A stretch of DNA of 64,000 bases from Bacillota bacterium (GCA_023398335.1 JAEWSJ010000012.1:62001-126000); one strand, 5' to 3'; counted from the first letter of the stretch, positions 36,030-45,706 are shown. Numbers and translations: made by a program. The notes: generated from the sequence alone by a model not told the origin.

Positions 36030-37094
36030 ATGTTAGATTTATCTTTTTATAAAAACAAAACTGTTTTAGTTACAGGGCATACTGGTTTTAAAGGAACTTG
36101 GCTATGTAAAATACTTATTAATGCAGGTGCAAAAGTAGTTGGATACTCTTTAAAATCTCCAACTAATCCAAATCTTTTCTCATTATCAAAAATAGAATCA
36201 CATATGATATCTATTATTGGTGATATTAGAGATTATGATTATTTAAAAAAAGTCTTTGATGAATATAAACCAGAAATAGTGATACATCTAGCAGCTCAAC
36301 CTATCGTAAGAGATTCATATAAAGAACCAAAATATACATATGAAACAAATGTTTTGGGGACTGTAAATGTTTTGGAGTGCATTAGATTAACCCCATCAGT
36401 AAAATCTTTTTTAAATGTTACTACTGATAAAGTTTATTTAAATGATGATATTCCAAATCATCCTTTTAAAGAAGATGAACCTTTAGATGGATATGACCCA
36501 TATTCTAACAGTAAATCATGTAGTGAGTTGGTAACACATAGTTATAAAAAATCATTCTTTTCTGAAAGAGATTGCTCAATATCTACTGCTAGAGCAGGTA
36601 ATGTTATTGGTGGCGGAGATTTTTCAAATGACAGAATTATTCCAGATTGTGTTAGAGCAATTGAAAGAAATGAAGATATAATTGTCAGGAATCCAGCATC
36701 AACAAGACCTTATCAGCATGTATTAGAACCATTATATATTTATTTAGAAATATGTGAAATGCAATATGGAAACAAATCATATGAAGGATATTATAATGTT
36801 GGCCCAGATGACTGTGATTGTGTTACTACAGGTGATTTAGTTGATAAATTTTGTAAATTTTTGGGGAGTGGCGCGAAGTGGATTAATAAATCAGATGATG
36901 GTCCACACGAAGCGGCTTTCTTAAAACTCGATAATACTAAAATTAAAAAAGTGTTTGGATGGCAACCAAGATGGCATATTGACGCGACAATAAATAAAAT
37001 TGTTGAATGGACTAAAATTTATTTTAATAATTTAGACAATGTTCCAAGTGAGATGGACAAAGAAATAGAAGAGTTTATTGATTGTGGGAAATAA
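36030..37094 (+). CDS. rfbG: CDP-glucose 4,6-dehydratase
   Basis: 354 residues from the ATG at 36030, two bases after the previous stop with GGAAAG upstream; an in-frame TTG/ATG-less extension to 35994 overlaps rfbF and is unlikely. Makes CDP-4-keto-6-deoxyglucose. Shows VLVTGHTGFKGTWL (Rossmann), HLAAQPIVRDSY, the active-site TTDKVY with Thr-Asp-Lys, Tyr-x3-Lys in DPYSNSKSCSE, and ARAGNVIGGGDF. The normal next enzyme, RfbH dehydrase, is missing; a split transketolase appears downstream instead. Confidence 0.93.
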   Translation: MLDLSFYKNKTVLVTGHTGFKGTWLCKILINAGAKVVGYSLKSPTNPNLFSLSKIESHMISIIGDIRDYDYLKKVFDEYKPEIVIHLAAQPIVRDSYKEPKYTYETNVLGTVNVLECIRLTPSVKSFLNVTTDKVYLNDDIPNHPFKEDEPLDGYDPYSNSKSCSELVTHSYKKSFFSERDCSISTARAGNVIGGGDFSNDRIIPDCVRAIERNEDIIVRNPASTRPYQHVLEPLYIYLEICEMQYGNKSYEGYYNVGPDDCDCVTTGDLVDKFCKFLGSGAKWINKSDDGPHEAAFLKLDNTKIKKVFGWQPRWHIDATINKIVEWTKIYFNNLDNVPSEMDKEIEEFIDCGK

Positions 37095-38565
37095 TAAACA
37101 ACCTAGTTTGAAGAAAAACTATTTTTATAATTTTATTAACCAAATATTAGTTTTAATTATTCCTTTGATTACAACACCTTATTTAGCTAGAGTTCTTGGA
37201 GAAGAAGGAAACGGACAATATAGTTTTTCTTTTTCGATTATTACTTATTTCATATTATTTGCAAATTTAGGATTTAACACATATGGTCAAAGAGAAATAG
37301 CAAAAAACAGAGATGATAAGGCTAAAAAAAGTCAAACTTTCTGGGAAATTGTTATATTGCGTGCTTTTTTTACCTTTTCCTCGTTAATTATTCTATATTC
37401 AATTGGTTTCACAATTGGATATGGTATTGTATACACAAAACTAATATTGATATTGTCTATTCATGTTATTGCAGTTGTTTTTGATATCCAATTTTTGTAC
37501 CAAGGAGAAGAAGATTTCAAATCAATCAGTATAAGAACTATTATCTTAAAACTGATAGGTATGGTATGTATTTTTATTTTTGTTAAAGAAAGAGATGATA
37601 CATGGATATATGCACTGTGTTTATCCATTGCAACGCTTTTTTCAAATGTTATTATGTGGCCAGGAATAATTGATAGAATTGAAAAAGTGAAAATATCAGA
37701 CTTGTGTTTAAGAAAGCATTTTTTGCCTGCTTTTGTTATTTTTTTACCGACTTTAGCAGTAACAATATACTCTGTTTTAGACAAAACAATGATTGGATTA
37801 TTATCTTCTGGTAATTCAGATTATGAAAACGGATGTTATGATCAAGCGTATAAAATAAATAGTATTGCACTTCTTCTTGTAACTGTTATTTCTCCAATAA
37901 TGATTCCAAGAAATTCAAGTGATTACTCTAAAGGGAATATGGAAGAAATAAAAAAGCATATTGAGTTTAGTTGTAATTATGTGTGGCTATTATCTATACC
38001 TCTTCTTTTGGGCTTTTTCGTTTTATCAAAAAATTTATCAACTTGGTTTTTAGGAGATGGATATGATGAAGTTCCAATATTACTTCAAATTATGGCTATT
38101 AGATTTATCGCCTCTGGTTTTATAGAAGTTTTTGGATATCAATATTTTATTGTGATTGGAAAAGAAAAAATAACAACAATTGCAACAATTGTTGCTGCAA
38201 TTGTTAATTTTTCTTTGAACTTTTTGTTAATTCCTGTATATGGAGCAATAGGTGCCGCAATTACAACAGCGATTTCCGAGGTTTTAGTTTTTTTGGTTTT
38301 ATCTTTCTTTTTCTTCAAACAAAAAATTATAAGTTTTAGATTTTTTTTGATTAGAAGTGTAAAGAATATACTGGCGGCAATTATTATGTTTATATCCATA
38401 TTTTTTATGCAAAAAAATATGGATTTATCTTTGTTATCATTTGTTTTGATTACATTAGTAGGTGGAACAATTTATTTTTTAATGTTATGGATACTGAGGG
38501 ATTCATTTTTTATATCATTAAAGGATAAAGTAATATATTCAATAAAAAGCAAAATTAAAAAATAA
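37078..38565 (+). CDS. Wzx-like repeat-unit flippase
   Basis: 495-residue membrane protein with about 14 helices (polysaccharide transport/MOP family). The start ASFL-type region reads YNFINQILVLIIPLITTPYL, followed by RVLGEEGNGQYSF, the usual Wzx signature, and NTYGQREIAK. It should turn the lipid-linked repeat unit across the membrane. The start is uncertain: TTG at 37078 or GTG at 37084, both inside the end of rfbG, so translation is coupled. Confidence 0.9.
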   Translation: MIVGNNKQPSLKKNYFYNFINQILVLIIPLITTPYLARVLGEEGNGQYSFSFSIITYFILFANLGFNTYGQREIAKNRDDKAKKSQTFWEIVILRAFFTFSSLIILYSIGFTIGYGIVYTKLILILSIHVIAVVFDIQFLYQGEEDFKSISIRTIILKLIGMVCIFIFVKERDDTWIYALCLSIATLFSNVIMWPGIIDRIEKVKISDLCLRKHFLPAFVIFLPTLAVTIYSVLDKTMIGLLSSGNSDYENGCYDQAYKINSIALLLVTVISPIMIPRNSSDYSKGNMEEIKKHIEFSCNYVWLLSIPLLLGFFVLSKNLSTWFLGDGYDEVPILLQIMAIRFIASGFIEVFGYQYFIVIGKEKITTIATIVAAIVNFSLNFLLIPVYGAIGAAITTAISEVLVFLVLSFFFFKQKIISFRFFLIRSVKNILAAIIMFISIFFMQKNMDLSLLSFVLITLVGGTIYFLMLWILRDSFFISLKDKVIYSIKSKIKK

Positions 38566-38597
38566 AAATGATTGTTTTAGAAGCTGTATAATTACGA

Positions 38598-38603
38598 TAT
38601 AAT
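38598..38603 (+). promoter_or_regulatory. Possible internal -10 box before the transketolase genes
   Basis: TATAAT stands in the 57-base gap between the flippase and transketolase genes, the largest gap in the locus apart from 33140-33189. The -35 is poor. It may give extra transcription of the last three genes. Confidence 0.3.
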
Positions 38604-38622
38604 AATAAAGGATGGTAAAAAT

Positions 38623-39435
38623 ATGAATAGTATTAGTTTGGCACATAATATTAGAATTGATGTATTAAATATGATACACAATTCTCACGCATCACATATA
38701 GGATCGGCATATTCAGTAACGGATATACTTTCTGTTTTATATGCGGATGTAGCGAAATATGATATAAACAACCCTAAAAATGATGATAGAGATAGAATTG
38801 TTTTAAGTAAAGGGCATGCTGGATCGGCTTTATATGCCGCTTTGGCGGAAGTTGGATTCTACAGCAAAGAAAAATTGAAAGATTATTATGCAAATGGTAG
38901 TTTTTTTTCAGGACATATATCTCATAAAAATGTTCCCGGTGTTGAGTTTTCCACCGGTTCATTGGGGCATGGTGTTTGTGTTGCGACAGGACTTGCATTA
39001 AGAGGCAAAATAGATAAAAAATCTTATCATGTTTATGCAATTGTTGGAGATGGGGAGTGTGATGAAGGTTCTCTTTGGGAAACTGTTTTATTTGCTCATC
39101 AGTATAAATTGAGCAATTATACAATAATTATAGATAGAAATAGAATGCAAGCACTTGGATTTTGTGATGAAATAATGGATACTAATATTCTTTATGATAA
39201 ATTTAAATCGTTTGGATGGAATGTTATTGAAATTGATGGTCATAATCACGAAGAAATAAAAAGAGCTTTACTTACTCATTTTGATAATGATTATCCAATA
39301 TGTATTATTGCTAATACAATAAAAGGTAAAGGTGTTTCATTTATGGAAAACCAATTGTTGTGGCATTATAGAGATCCTCAAGGAGAGTATTACATAAAAG
39401 CTCTTGAAGAATTGGAGAAAGAAAATGAGAAATAA
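38623..39435 (+). CDS. Transketolase-like protein, N-terminal (ThDP-binding) subunit
   Basis: 270 residues, the first half of a split transketolase. It has ASHIGSAYSVTDILSVLY (His of the substrate channel), DRIVLSKGHAGSALYAAL, STGSLGHG and the ThDP/metal motif GDGECDEGSLWE...IIIDRNRMQ, then HNHEEIKRAL. Together with the next protein it would move a two-carbon ketol unit. Split forms in sugar loci are separate from central-metabolism transketolase, so it probably modifies a nucleotide sugar; the acceptor may be the RfbG product. This role is inference. AAAGGATGG lies before the ATG. Confidence 0.9.
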   Translation: MNSISLAHNIRIDVLNMIHNSHASHIGSAYSVTDILSVLYADVAKYDINNPKNDDRDRIVLSKGHAGSALYAALAEVGFYSKEKLKDYYANGSFFSGHISHKNVPGVEFSTGSLGHGVCVATGLALRGKIDKKSYHVYAIVGDGECDEGSLWETVLFAHQYKLSNYTIIIDRNRMQALGFCDEIMDTNILYDKFKSFGWNVIEIDGHNHEEIKRALLTHFDNDYPICIIANTIKGKGVSFMENQLLWHYRDPQGEYYIKALEELEKENEK

Positions 39436-40351
39436 TCTTGTTAAAACAATTTGCGAAGAAGCTGCTAACAATAAAAATATTATTTTTGTTACAGGAGATT
39501 TAGGTTACAATGTTTTAAATCCTTTTTATGAAAGGTTTCCAGATAGATTTATTAATGCTGGGATAAGTGAACAAAATATGACATCTGTTGCAGCTGGATT
39601 AGCTTTGTCTGGGAAATGCGTTTTTACTTATTCAATCGGATCTTTTTCAACACTAAGATGTATTGAACAAATAAGAAATGATATTTGCTATCATAATGCT
39701 AATGTTAAAGTGGTAGCTTTAGCTGCTGGGTTTGCGTATGGACAATTGGGGATGTCACATCACGCTACAGAAGACATCGCTTGTATGCGTTCGCTTCCAA
39801 ATATCACTGTTTTTTCTCCATGCGATCCATATGAAACTGTAGCAATAACAAAAGAAGCAATTAAATTAAACACTCCTTGTTATATAAGACTTGGCAGAGG
39901 CGGAGAGCCTAATTTATGGAGTGAATATCATCCAATAAAAATTGGAAAAGCATATGAGATGTTTCATGGAAAAGATATTATTATTTTTGGAACTGGTTCT
40001 ATTGTTAAAGAGGCAATAAATGCAATTAACGAACTGAAAAAATCGAATATAGATGTTGGCTTAGCAACGTTTCCAACTATTAAACCGATAGACAAAGAAT
40101 ATGTTACAAAATGTTCAAAAGAATACGCTGTTATTATTTCGTTAGAAGAGCATAATATTGTTGGTGGATTTGGTAGCGCCGTTGCAGAAGTTCTTTCTGA
40201 GATCCAAGAAAAACACGCTGTATTGAAAAGAATAGGCTTAAAAGATGAATTTACAAGTATTGTAGGCGACACAGAGTACTTACGACATTATTATCATATG
40301 GATTCGAGTGAATTAATTAAAGTGATAATGGAGTATTATGAAAACAACTAA
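39425..40351 (+). CDS. Transketolase-like protein, C-terminal (pyrimidine-binding) subunit
   Basis: 308 residues from the ATG at 39425, which has GGAG 7 bases before and overlaps the previous gene by 11 bases (a start at 39404 is less likely). It has the pyrimidine-domain signature INAGISEQNMTSVAAGLAL with the catalytic Glu, YSIGSFSTLRCIEQIRNDI, QLGMSHHATEDIACMRSLPN, and a transketolase C-terminal domain (ISLEEHNIVGGFGSAV). It completes the split enzyme; both halves have intact cofactor motifs, so the complex should be active. Confidence 0.9.
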   Translation: MRNNLVKTICEEAANNKNIIFVTGDLGYNVLNPFYERFPDRFINAGISEQNMTSVAAGLALSGKCVFTYSIGSFSTLRCIEQIRNDICYHNANVKVVALAAGFAYGQLGMSHHATEDIACMRSLPNITVFSPCDPYETVAITKEAIKLNTPCYIRLGRGGEPNLWSEYHPIKIGKAYEMFHGKDIIIFGTGSIVKEAINAINELKKSNIDVGLATFPTIKPIDKEYVTKCSKEYAVIISLEEHNIVGGFGSAVAEVLSEIQEKHAVLKRIGLKDEFTSIVGDTEYLRHYYHMDSSELIKVIMEYYENN

Positions 40352-41249
40352 TATCTTAATATCTGGAGCATCGAGTTTTATTGGTGAAAAATTAATAGAA
40401 ATTCTTTTAAATGATTCATCAAATCGAATATTTGCCTTGGTACGTCCTAAATCAGCTTCTAATAGTATTTTGGATAAATTTAAAGGTAGGATTAGTATCA
40501 TTGAACTTGATATGATTGATTATAGTAATTTATCAGATGTTCTAGATTCAAATATAGATGTCTTATATCATTTATCATGGAGTGGAACACGTTCAATTAA
40601 TAGATTAGATGAAAAATTACAGTATAGTAATTATATAAATTCGATAAACCTTTTAAATGAAGCAGTTAAATTAGGTGTTAAAAAAATCATTAGTGTTGGT
40701 TCACAAGCAGAATACGGAATATGTTTTGACAAAGTTGATGAACTACACAAAACACTCCCAAATACAGCTTACGGAAAGTATAAATTAAAATTATTGGAAT
40801 ATATTCAACGAGAGTTAGGTAACAAAACGCAATATATTTGGTTTAGATTGTTTAGTTCTTATGGTGTTGGAGATTTTAAAAATACTTTGATAATGTATTG
40901 TATAGATAATATGATAAAAAATTGTGATGTAAATCTTTCTTCTTGCAAACAACAGTGGAATTATATTAATGTTGCTGATGTTGTAAAAGTTTTATCATTA
41001 GCAATCGATTATGGATTTGATAGCGGTGTATATAATTTATCATCAAATGACACCAGAAAATTAAAGTTCTTTGTTGAAGAAATAAAAAAAATAACACATT
41101 CAAAAAGTACTATTAATTATTCAAATGATTCAGATAAAAATATAGTTAATTTAGACCCAGATAACACGAAATTAAGAAAACAAATTAATTTTGAGTTTAA
41201 ACAATTTAGTGATGGGATAATCGAACTTTTGCAGCATCTTCAAAAGTAG
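40338..41249 (+). CDS. NAD(P)-dependent epimerase/reductase (SDR)
   Basis: 303-residue extended SDR, last gene of the locus. ILISGASSFIGEKLI (4-18) is the cofactor loop, SVGSQAEYG the active-site Ser region, and Tyr-x3-Lys is TAYGKYKLKLLEY. FRLFSSYGVGD and WNYINVADV follow the family pattern. It is akin to the reductases/epimerases that end CDP-sugar pathways (RfbJ-like). Placed directly after the transketolase pair with a 14-base overlap, it likely reduces the keto group of the branched product. Substrate is inferred only. Confidence 0.85.
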   Translation: MKTTNILISGASSFIGEKLIEILLNDSSNRIFALVRPKSASNSILDKFKGRISIIELDMIDYSNLSDVLDSNIDVLYHLSWSGTRSINRLDEKLQYSNYINSINLLNEAVKLGVKKIISVGSQAEYGICFDKVDELHKTLPNTAYGKYKLKLLEYIQRELGNKTQYIWFRLFSSYGVGDFKNTLIMYCIDNMIKNCDVNLSSCKQQWNYINVADVVKVLSLAIDYGFDSGVYNLSSNDTRKLKFFVEEIKKITHSKSTINYSNDSDKNIVNLDPDNTKLRKQINFEFKQFSDGIIELLQHLQK

Positions 41250-41723
41250 ATAAATCTTCTTTTCTAAGAACATTGATAAGCAAGTAATTTCTTTCGATAA
41301 TTACATTATTATTTGTGCGATAAATAATTAACTACGATGTGATAATTTTTTTATAGTAGAATGTGTGGAGTGGGAAGTATCATATAGATTACGAATTAAT
41401 TTATACTAGAATTATACGCTATCTTTATTGAATTATTGAAAATTAATCATCTGAATACACCTGGTAAAGAACACTGAATCTTAAATCGAATAGTATTGAA
41501 GAATTTTAGTAAGTTATCATTTAAAGTTTTTACAAATTTATTTTTTTCTTAAAAAAGATGATTAATTTAAGTAATTGATTAATAGATACTATATATTTTA
41601 TATAATTTTCAAATTAACGATTTAATTAACGACATAGATAAAAATCATATATTCGTTGCTTTTTTGATATAATAATATCAACGACAAATTATTATTAAAT
41701 TTTTTATAAAAGGGGATAAATAT
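41250..41723. other. Intergenic stretch after the polysaccharide locus
   Basis: 474 AT-rich bases without a coding frame. No convincing terminator for the locus is seen; a weak stem with seven T lies about 41300-41352. At 41659-41689 GTTG...GATATAATAATATCAAC forms nested inverted repeats around a TATAAT, a likely promoter for the next (broken) gene. Confidence 0.4.
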
Positions 41724-42772
41724 ATGCAAGGATTTATATTATTTACTTTATTTTCAGAAGACGCATCGTCTAATGCTAATTGGTGGAATAATTATTGGTG
41801 GAATAATTTCATTAGTTTAGGCTTTGGTGTTCTTCAAGCAATAATTATTTGTTGGTTATCATATAGATTATTAAACAAAGTTTTTGTTAATCAAAGAAAA
41901 ATAGGACAAAGACTTAGCGATAGAGGAATAACATCTGTTACTGCAGCAAAACAAGGCGGTCTTACAAATAATCATAAAAAGATACTTTTTGGAGAAGGAG
42001 GTAATCCTTATCCATATGAAGTAGATTTGTGCTTTATTTCCGGATGTGATTTTTTTAGAGATTATCAATATAAACTTGAGGGTCTCGTTAAACAATGAAC
42101 AAAGATAAGAGTACTTCTTGCTAACCCTACTAACAGTAAATTTAGTAATTTGAATCCAAAGAGGATAACAGAAAAGGATGTTGATGAACTAGTTAAATAT
42201 TATATAAACTTAATGAAAGACTCAAATGGGAAACCATTAAACTTTTAGAAAGAGAATGTTTGATGTTAGACGAAAACAAATTAAAAGATAAGAATGGTAT
42301 ATATTTAGAAGGAACAAAGAAAGAAGAAGCTTTAAGAGATATATTTAAAGAAGACGGAGATCAAACATATCAAGTTATAAGAAGCTCCATGATACTTAAA
42401 GATATAAACGAAAGATGTAAAGTTAAAGAACTAAATCTTCCAGATATTGATTTAAGATATTACGAAGATGAATATCAAATGCCAATTATGATGGCGAAGG
42501 TAATAAAAGAATCAAACAAAAGGTCTCTATTTAAGAAGAAAGAGAAGACTGACCATACATATTTATGGACAAACATGAATTCACCAGTAAAAGAAGCTAG
42601 AGCATCTATTAACGTGTTTTGTGAAGTAGAAGGAGATTTATTAGATGCATCTGAAGATAACTATGTTAAAGATGTAATAATTTCTTTGAATATATATTTA
42701 ATAGGTATAGTAGAAGAGATGAGAAAAGTAGATAAAATATATTTGTTTCGAAAAATATGCAATTGCGAATAA
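41724..42772 (+). pseudogene. Membrane-anchored protein of unknown function, broken
   Basis: GGGG and ATG at 41724 open a protein with a membrane helix (about 32-50, LGFGVLQAIIICWLSY), then YEVDLCFISGCDFFRDY. TGA at 42096-42098 interrupts LEGLVKQ-stop-TKIRVLLANPTNSKF, where Gly (GGA) would fit. The frame ends at TAG near 42248, but a one-base shift near 42230 continues with TIKLLERECLMLDENKL to 42772, ending INVFCEVEGD and YVKDVIISLN. The KIRVLLANP segment recalls proteins with a phospholipase-D-like start, without their HKD motifs. About 345 residues originally; function unknown. Confidence 0.65.
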
Positions 42773-43086
42773 AAAACACATAGAAAAAAATGAAACTTAA
42801 AATCAGCACACTTTTTTCAATAAATTGTGTCTATTTATTATGTGTTATTTAATAAAAAATTGTTCAACTTGTGAAAAAATAATATATATTTTAGTGATTC
42901 TTTCTCATGTGTAATAAACATAATAAAGAAATACATGAATAATTACTCTGATGTAAAAATTATCAAAAGCTTACATCTAAATCTATTGAGTAGAAACACT
43001 ACGCTGTACTGTATCGATTACTTAGTGAACAATTTATCAATCAAACTGAATATGATAATTTATCATAAATTTACTCAAAAGATAAG

Positions 43087-43290
43087 GTAAAACAACTTGG
43101 TTTTGACACAAGTTTATATCAACCACGAAAAACTAAAACAAAATATACAGTAGGCAGCTATATTGAGTTAACTAATCGTCTTAAATCAAAAGGTAAAATA
43201 TCCAATGCTATGTTTGAAGAATTGATGCTTGATGCATATAAAGAAGACATCGTGTATGGGAAAACCGATGTTGATATAATTAACGACTAA
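43087..43290 (+). pseudogene. C-terminal remnant of a regulator/antitoxin-like partner
   Basis: An open frame VKQLGFDTSLYQPRK, VGSYIELTNRLKSKGKIS, AMFEELMLDAYKEDIVYGK ends at TAA 43288-43290, just before the PIN frame. It resembles the tail of XRE/ImmA-type proteins that precede PIN-domain genes. Upstream (42938-43086) frames are broken, and 42773-42937 shows nothing I can name. Confidence 0.5.
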
Positions 43291-43294
43291 TTGT

Positions 43295-43804
43295 TTTTGG
43301 GATACTGATATTTTGTCCTCTTTTTTATGGATTGATGAAGAAGATTTATTTTTAAAAGTAGTTAAGAATTAAGTTTTGATACCGGAAGATGTTTATGATG
43401 AATTGGACAAAGTATCAAGACTTAATCTTATAATTAATAATTTGATAAAAACATATAAAGTAAAAGTAGTATCTATTATAGAATGTTCAAAAGAGCCTTC
43501 GATATTTGATGAATTCACATATTTTCCAAAGAAAGGAAAAAGATATATAGGTAAAGGCGAAGCAGCTTGTTTAGCTTTGGCAATATCAATAAAAGGTTGT
43601 ATTTGACGCAACAATTTACGAGATGAAAAAGAATATTGTGAAGAGTATAATCTAAAACTAATAACAACTGTAGATATATAGATGAATGCATACAAATCAG
43701 ATTTAATTAATGAAGATAAAGGAAATCAGATATGGCTAGACATGCTTAATGCTAATAGAAAATTACCATATTCTTCTTTCTCTAAGTCTATTAAAAAAAA
43801 TTAA
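43295..43804 (+). pseudogene. PIN-domain protein with three nonsense codons
   Basis: A single frame of 170 codons: FWDTDILSSFLW with the first PIN Asp, LIPEDVYDELDKV, YIGKGEAACLALAIS with the conserved Glu, NNLRDEKEYCEEYNLK and ITTVDI with a later Asp. It is stopped by TAA (43370-43372), TGA (43604-43606) and TAG (43679-43681), with no frameshift. PIN proteins are Mg-dependent RNases, often toxins; this pair with the remnant upstream looks like a dead toxin-antitoxin-like module. Confidence 0.75.
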
Positions 43805-44002
43805 TTATAATATTCATTTAGTTTTTTTTGAATGAATAAATTTATATAACTGTAAAATGAATTCATATCTAAAAAGGAAATAAAAATAAAAATTTTTAAA
43901 ATAAATAAATGTCATTTTTACGTCTTGTCCCGTAAAAAAGGCCGTTCGTCCTTCCCGTATTGCACTACATATCTCTTTCTTCTAGAATCCATATTGTAGT
44001 CA

Positions 44003-44016
44003 GTTAAGCGCTTACA
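44003..44016. promoter_or_regulatory. Catabolite-responsive (cre-like) operator
   Basis: Read on the minus strand, TGTAAGCGCTTAAC matches the CcpA consensus TGWAANCGNTNWCA except for the last base; the core TAAGCGCTTA is a perfect palindrome. It is 71 bases before the GH3 fragment start. A LacI-family repressor other than CcpA could also use it. Confidence 0.55.
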
Positions 44017-44086
44017 TTTTTATTATTGTGCACAAAATTATAATTATAGTAAAAGAAATAAGCTAACTACACAAAGGAAGGAAATA

Positions 44087-44764
44087 ATGAAAACTAAGAA
44101 CAAAGTGTTAACCATTTGTGGTTCCGCTTTAATCGCTGTTTGTTTAGGTGGCTGTGTTGCTCTTGACGCTTTAAGCGCAAGATATAGTACAGTTATAACC
44201 CGTTGGTGGTCTGGAACATTCAGTACTGCAACAACCGATAAAGGTGACACACAATTAAAAGCTGCTGATGCAGCTGCAGATTTGACTGAAACTGTCGAAG
44301 AAGAAGGTGCTGTTCTCTTAAAAAACAAAAATAATGTTTTACCAATGAAAGTATCTGCTTCAACCAAGAATATTGCATTACTTGGTTATGCTTCTTATTC
44401 GCCTACATACGTTGGTGTTGGTTCCGTTTCTCAATCAGGATCATACTTATCAAATGACTTTATCGATTTCTATGACGCATTCGAAACCGCTGGTTTCAAA
44501 TGCAACAAGAATATGAAAGAATACTACAAGAAATATGGTGTTAATACATCGGCTTCAGGTTCAATGGACGGAAGCGGATGGACACAAGCTAATGGTATAT
44601 CCGATGGTCCTATTGAAGGAACAAGTGAAGCATGTGTTGCTTATAAAAGTGCTCTTGAAGCTGCAAAAACATATTCAACAACCGCCGTATTAGTCTTCTC
44701 TAGAGTTGGTGCCGAAGGTGGTGACTGTGCTCTTGATATGACAGGGAAAGCTAATTCAGATTAG
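44087..44764 (+). pseudogene. Glycoside hydrolase family 3 fragment (lipoprotein-type start)
   Basis: 225 codons. A lipoprotein signal (LTICGSALIAVCLGGC) is followed by the beginning of a GH3 C-terminal-type domain: EEEGAVLLKNKNNVLPM, NIALLGYAS, VFSRVGAEGGDCALDMTG. Whole GH3 enzymes are over 600 residues; here the sequence departs after LDMTGKANSD and the next codons belong to an MBOAT gene. AAGGAAGG precedes ATG. Codon use (many GCT/GGT) looks richer in G+C than its neighbours. Not a working glycosidase. Confidence 0.8.
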
Positions 44765-45296
44765 AAATATTTTTATCGTATTTTTATTGTGCGGGTTATG
44801 GCATGGTGCAAAATGGACTTATGTCTTATGGGGGGGGGCATATGCGGCAGTGTTTTTTTCTCTTGAAAGTTTGATTTTCAAAAAAGGTGACAAATTATCG
44901 ATATTAACAAAAGAATATAAATCAGTAAGAATAATTAGAATAATTATGATGATGCTTTTATTTATTCCCGCTTCTTTAATTTTTAGGAGTCAAGACTTGA
45001 ATCAAATGGTGTTGGATTTTAATCGTTTATTTACCGCGTTTAATCCTACAAATTCATTTAAAATTCTTGGGATGAATTACATTGGCGCTTTGTATATTAT
45101 TCTTTCATTAACTGCGATGTTTGTCACCTCAAAGTATGTATATAAAGAAGAAATTATCAGCATTAAAAATATGAGTGTTAATGAATTTATCACTAAATTT
45201 GTTGCGTATACTTTAATAATTGTTATTATTGGCTATTCCTGGACTTATTTATTATCGTTAGATGATTTAGCAGGTTTTGCGTATTTCCAGTTTTAA
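44763..45296 (+). pseudogene. MBOAT acyltransferase, C-terminal fragment
   Basis: Frame from AGA at 44763: RNIFIVFLLCGLWHGAKWTY, the signature of AlgI/DltB-type MBOAT O-acyltransferases with its conserved His, then several helices to FAYFQF and TAA. The first two thirds are missing and the break coincides with the GH3 fragment end. Such proteins acetylate exopolysaccharides; this copy is dead. An internal TTG at 44787 could at most start a 169-residue piece. Confidence 0.8.
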
Positions 45297-45318
45297 TAAA
45301 AGCTTTAATAAAAACTAT

Positions 45319-45343
45319 AAACGGATTTTGTGTTTATAGATGC
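45319..45343. terminator. Hairpin downstream of the MBOAT fragment
   Basis: CTATAAAC and GTTTATAG form a perfect 8-bp stem around a 9-base loop; no T run follows, so its role is unclear. Confidence 0.35.
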
Positions 45344-45415
45344 TAAAAAAATCGAATAAAATGTATAAACTTAAGTAAGTGAATATGAAAATACATTTTA
45401 ACAGGAGATAAAGAT

Positions 45416-45634
45416 ATGAAAATCATTCAAATTAAAGTTGAAGGATTACCACTTAAAAAGAAAATTACATAGATTTTATTACTACTCAAAGAGTATCAGA
45501 AGAATGTTCTTTGAAATTGTTTAAAATGGCTGATACAAAGAATACAGCGATATATCAAAATAATCCACCAAACACGACCCAAATAATATTACCTAATGTT
45601 TTCATATTTTTCCTTCGTAAATATATTTATCATC
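45416..45634 (+). pseudogene. N-terminal remnant of an AAA-type ATPase
   Basis: AGGAG and ATG open MKIIQIKVEGLPLKKKIT, stopped by TAG at 45470-45472; one base further the other frame continues IDFITTQRVSEECSLKLFKM. The IKVEGLPLFxxxIDFxxxQRV start is that of OLD-like ATP-binding proteins. The Walker A part is absent. Confidence 0.5.
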
Positions 45635-45644
45635 TGATGTACAT

Positions 45645-45682
45645 AAAAAAGTAGCGCATAGAAAGGTAAAAGCGCTACTTTT
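45645..45682 (-). terminator. Terminator of the heliorhodopsin gene
   Basis: AAAAGTAGCGC (45647-45657) and GCGCTACTTTT (45672-45682) make a perfect 11-bp stem, followed on the minus strand by six T. It is 25 bases beyond the stop. Confidence 0.9.
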
Positions 45683-45706
45683 CAATAAGAAAATTAAGTT
45701 AATAAT

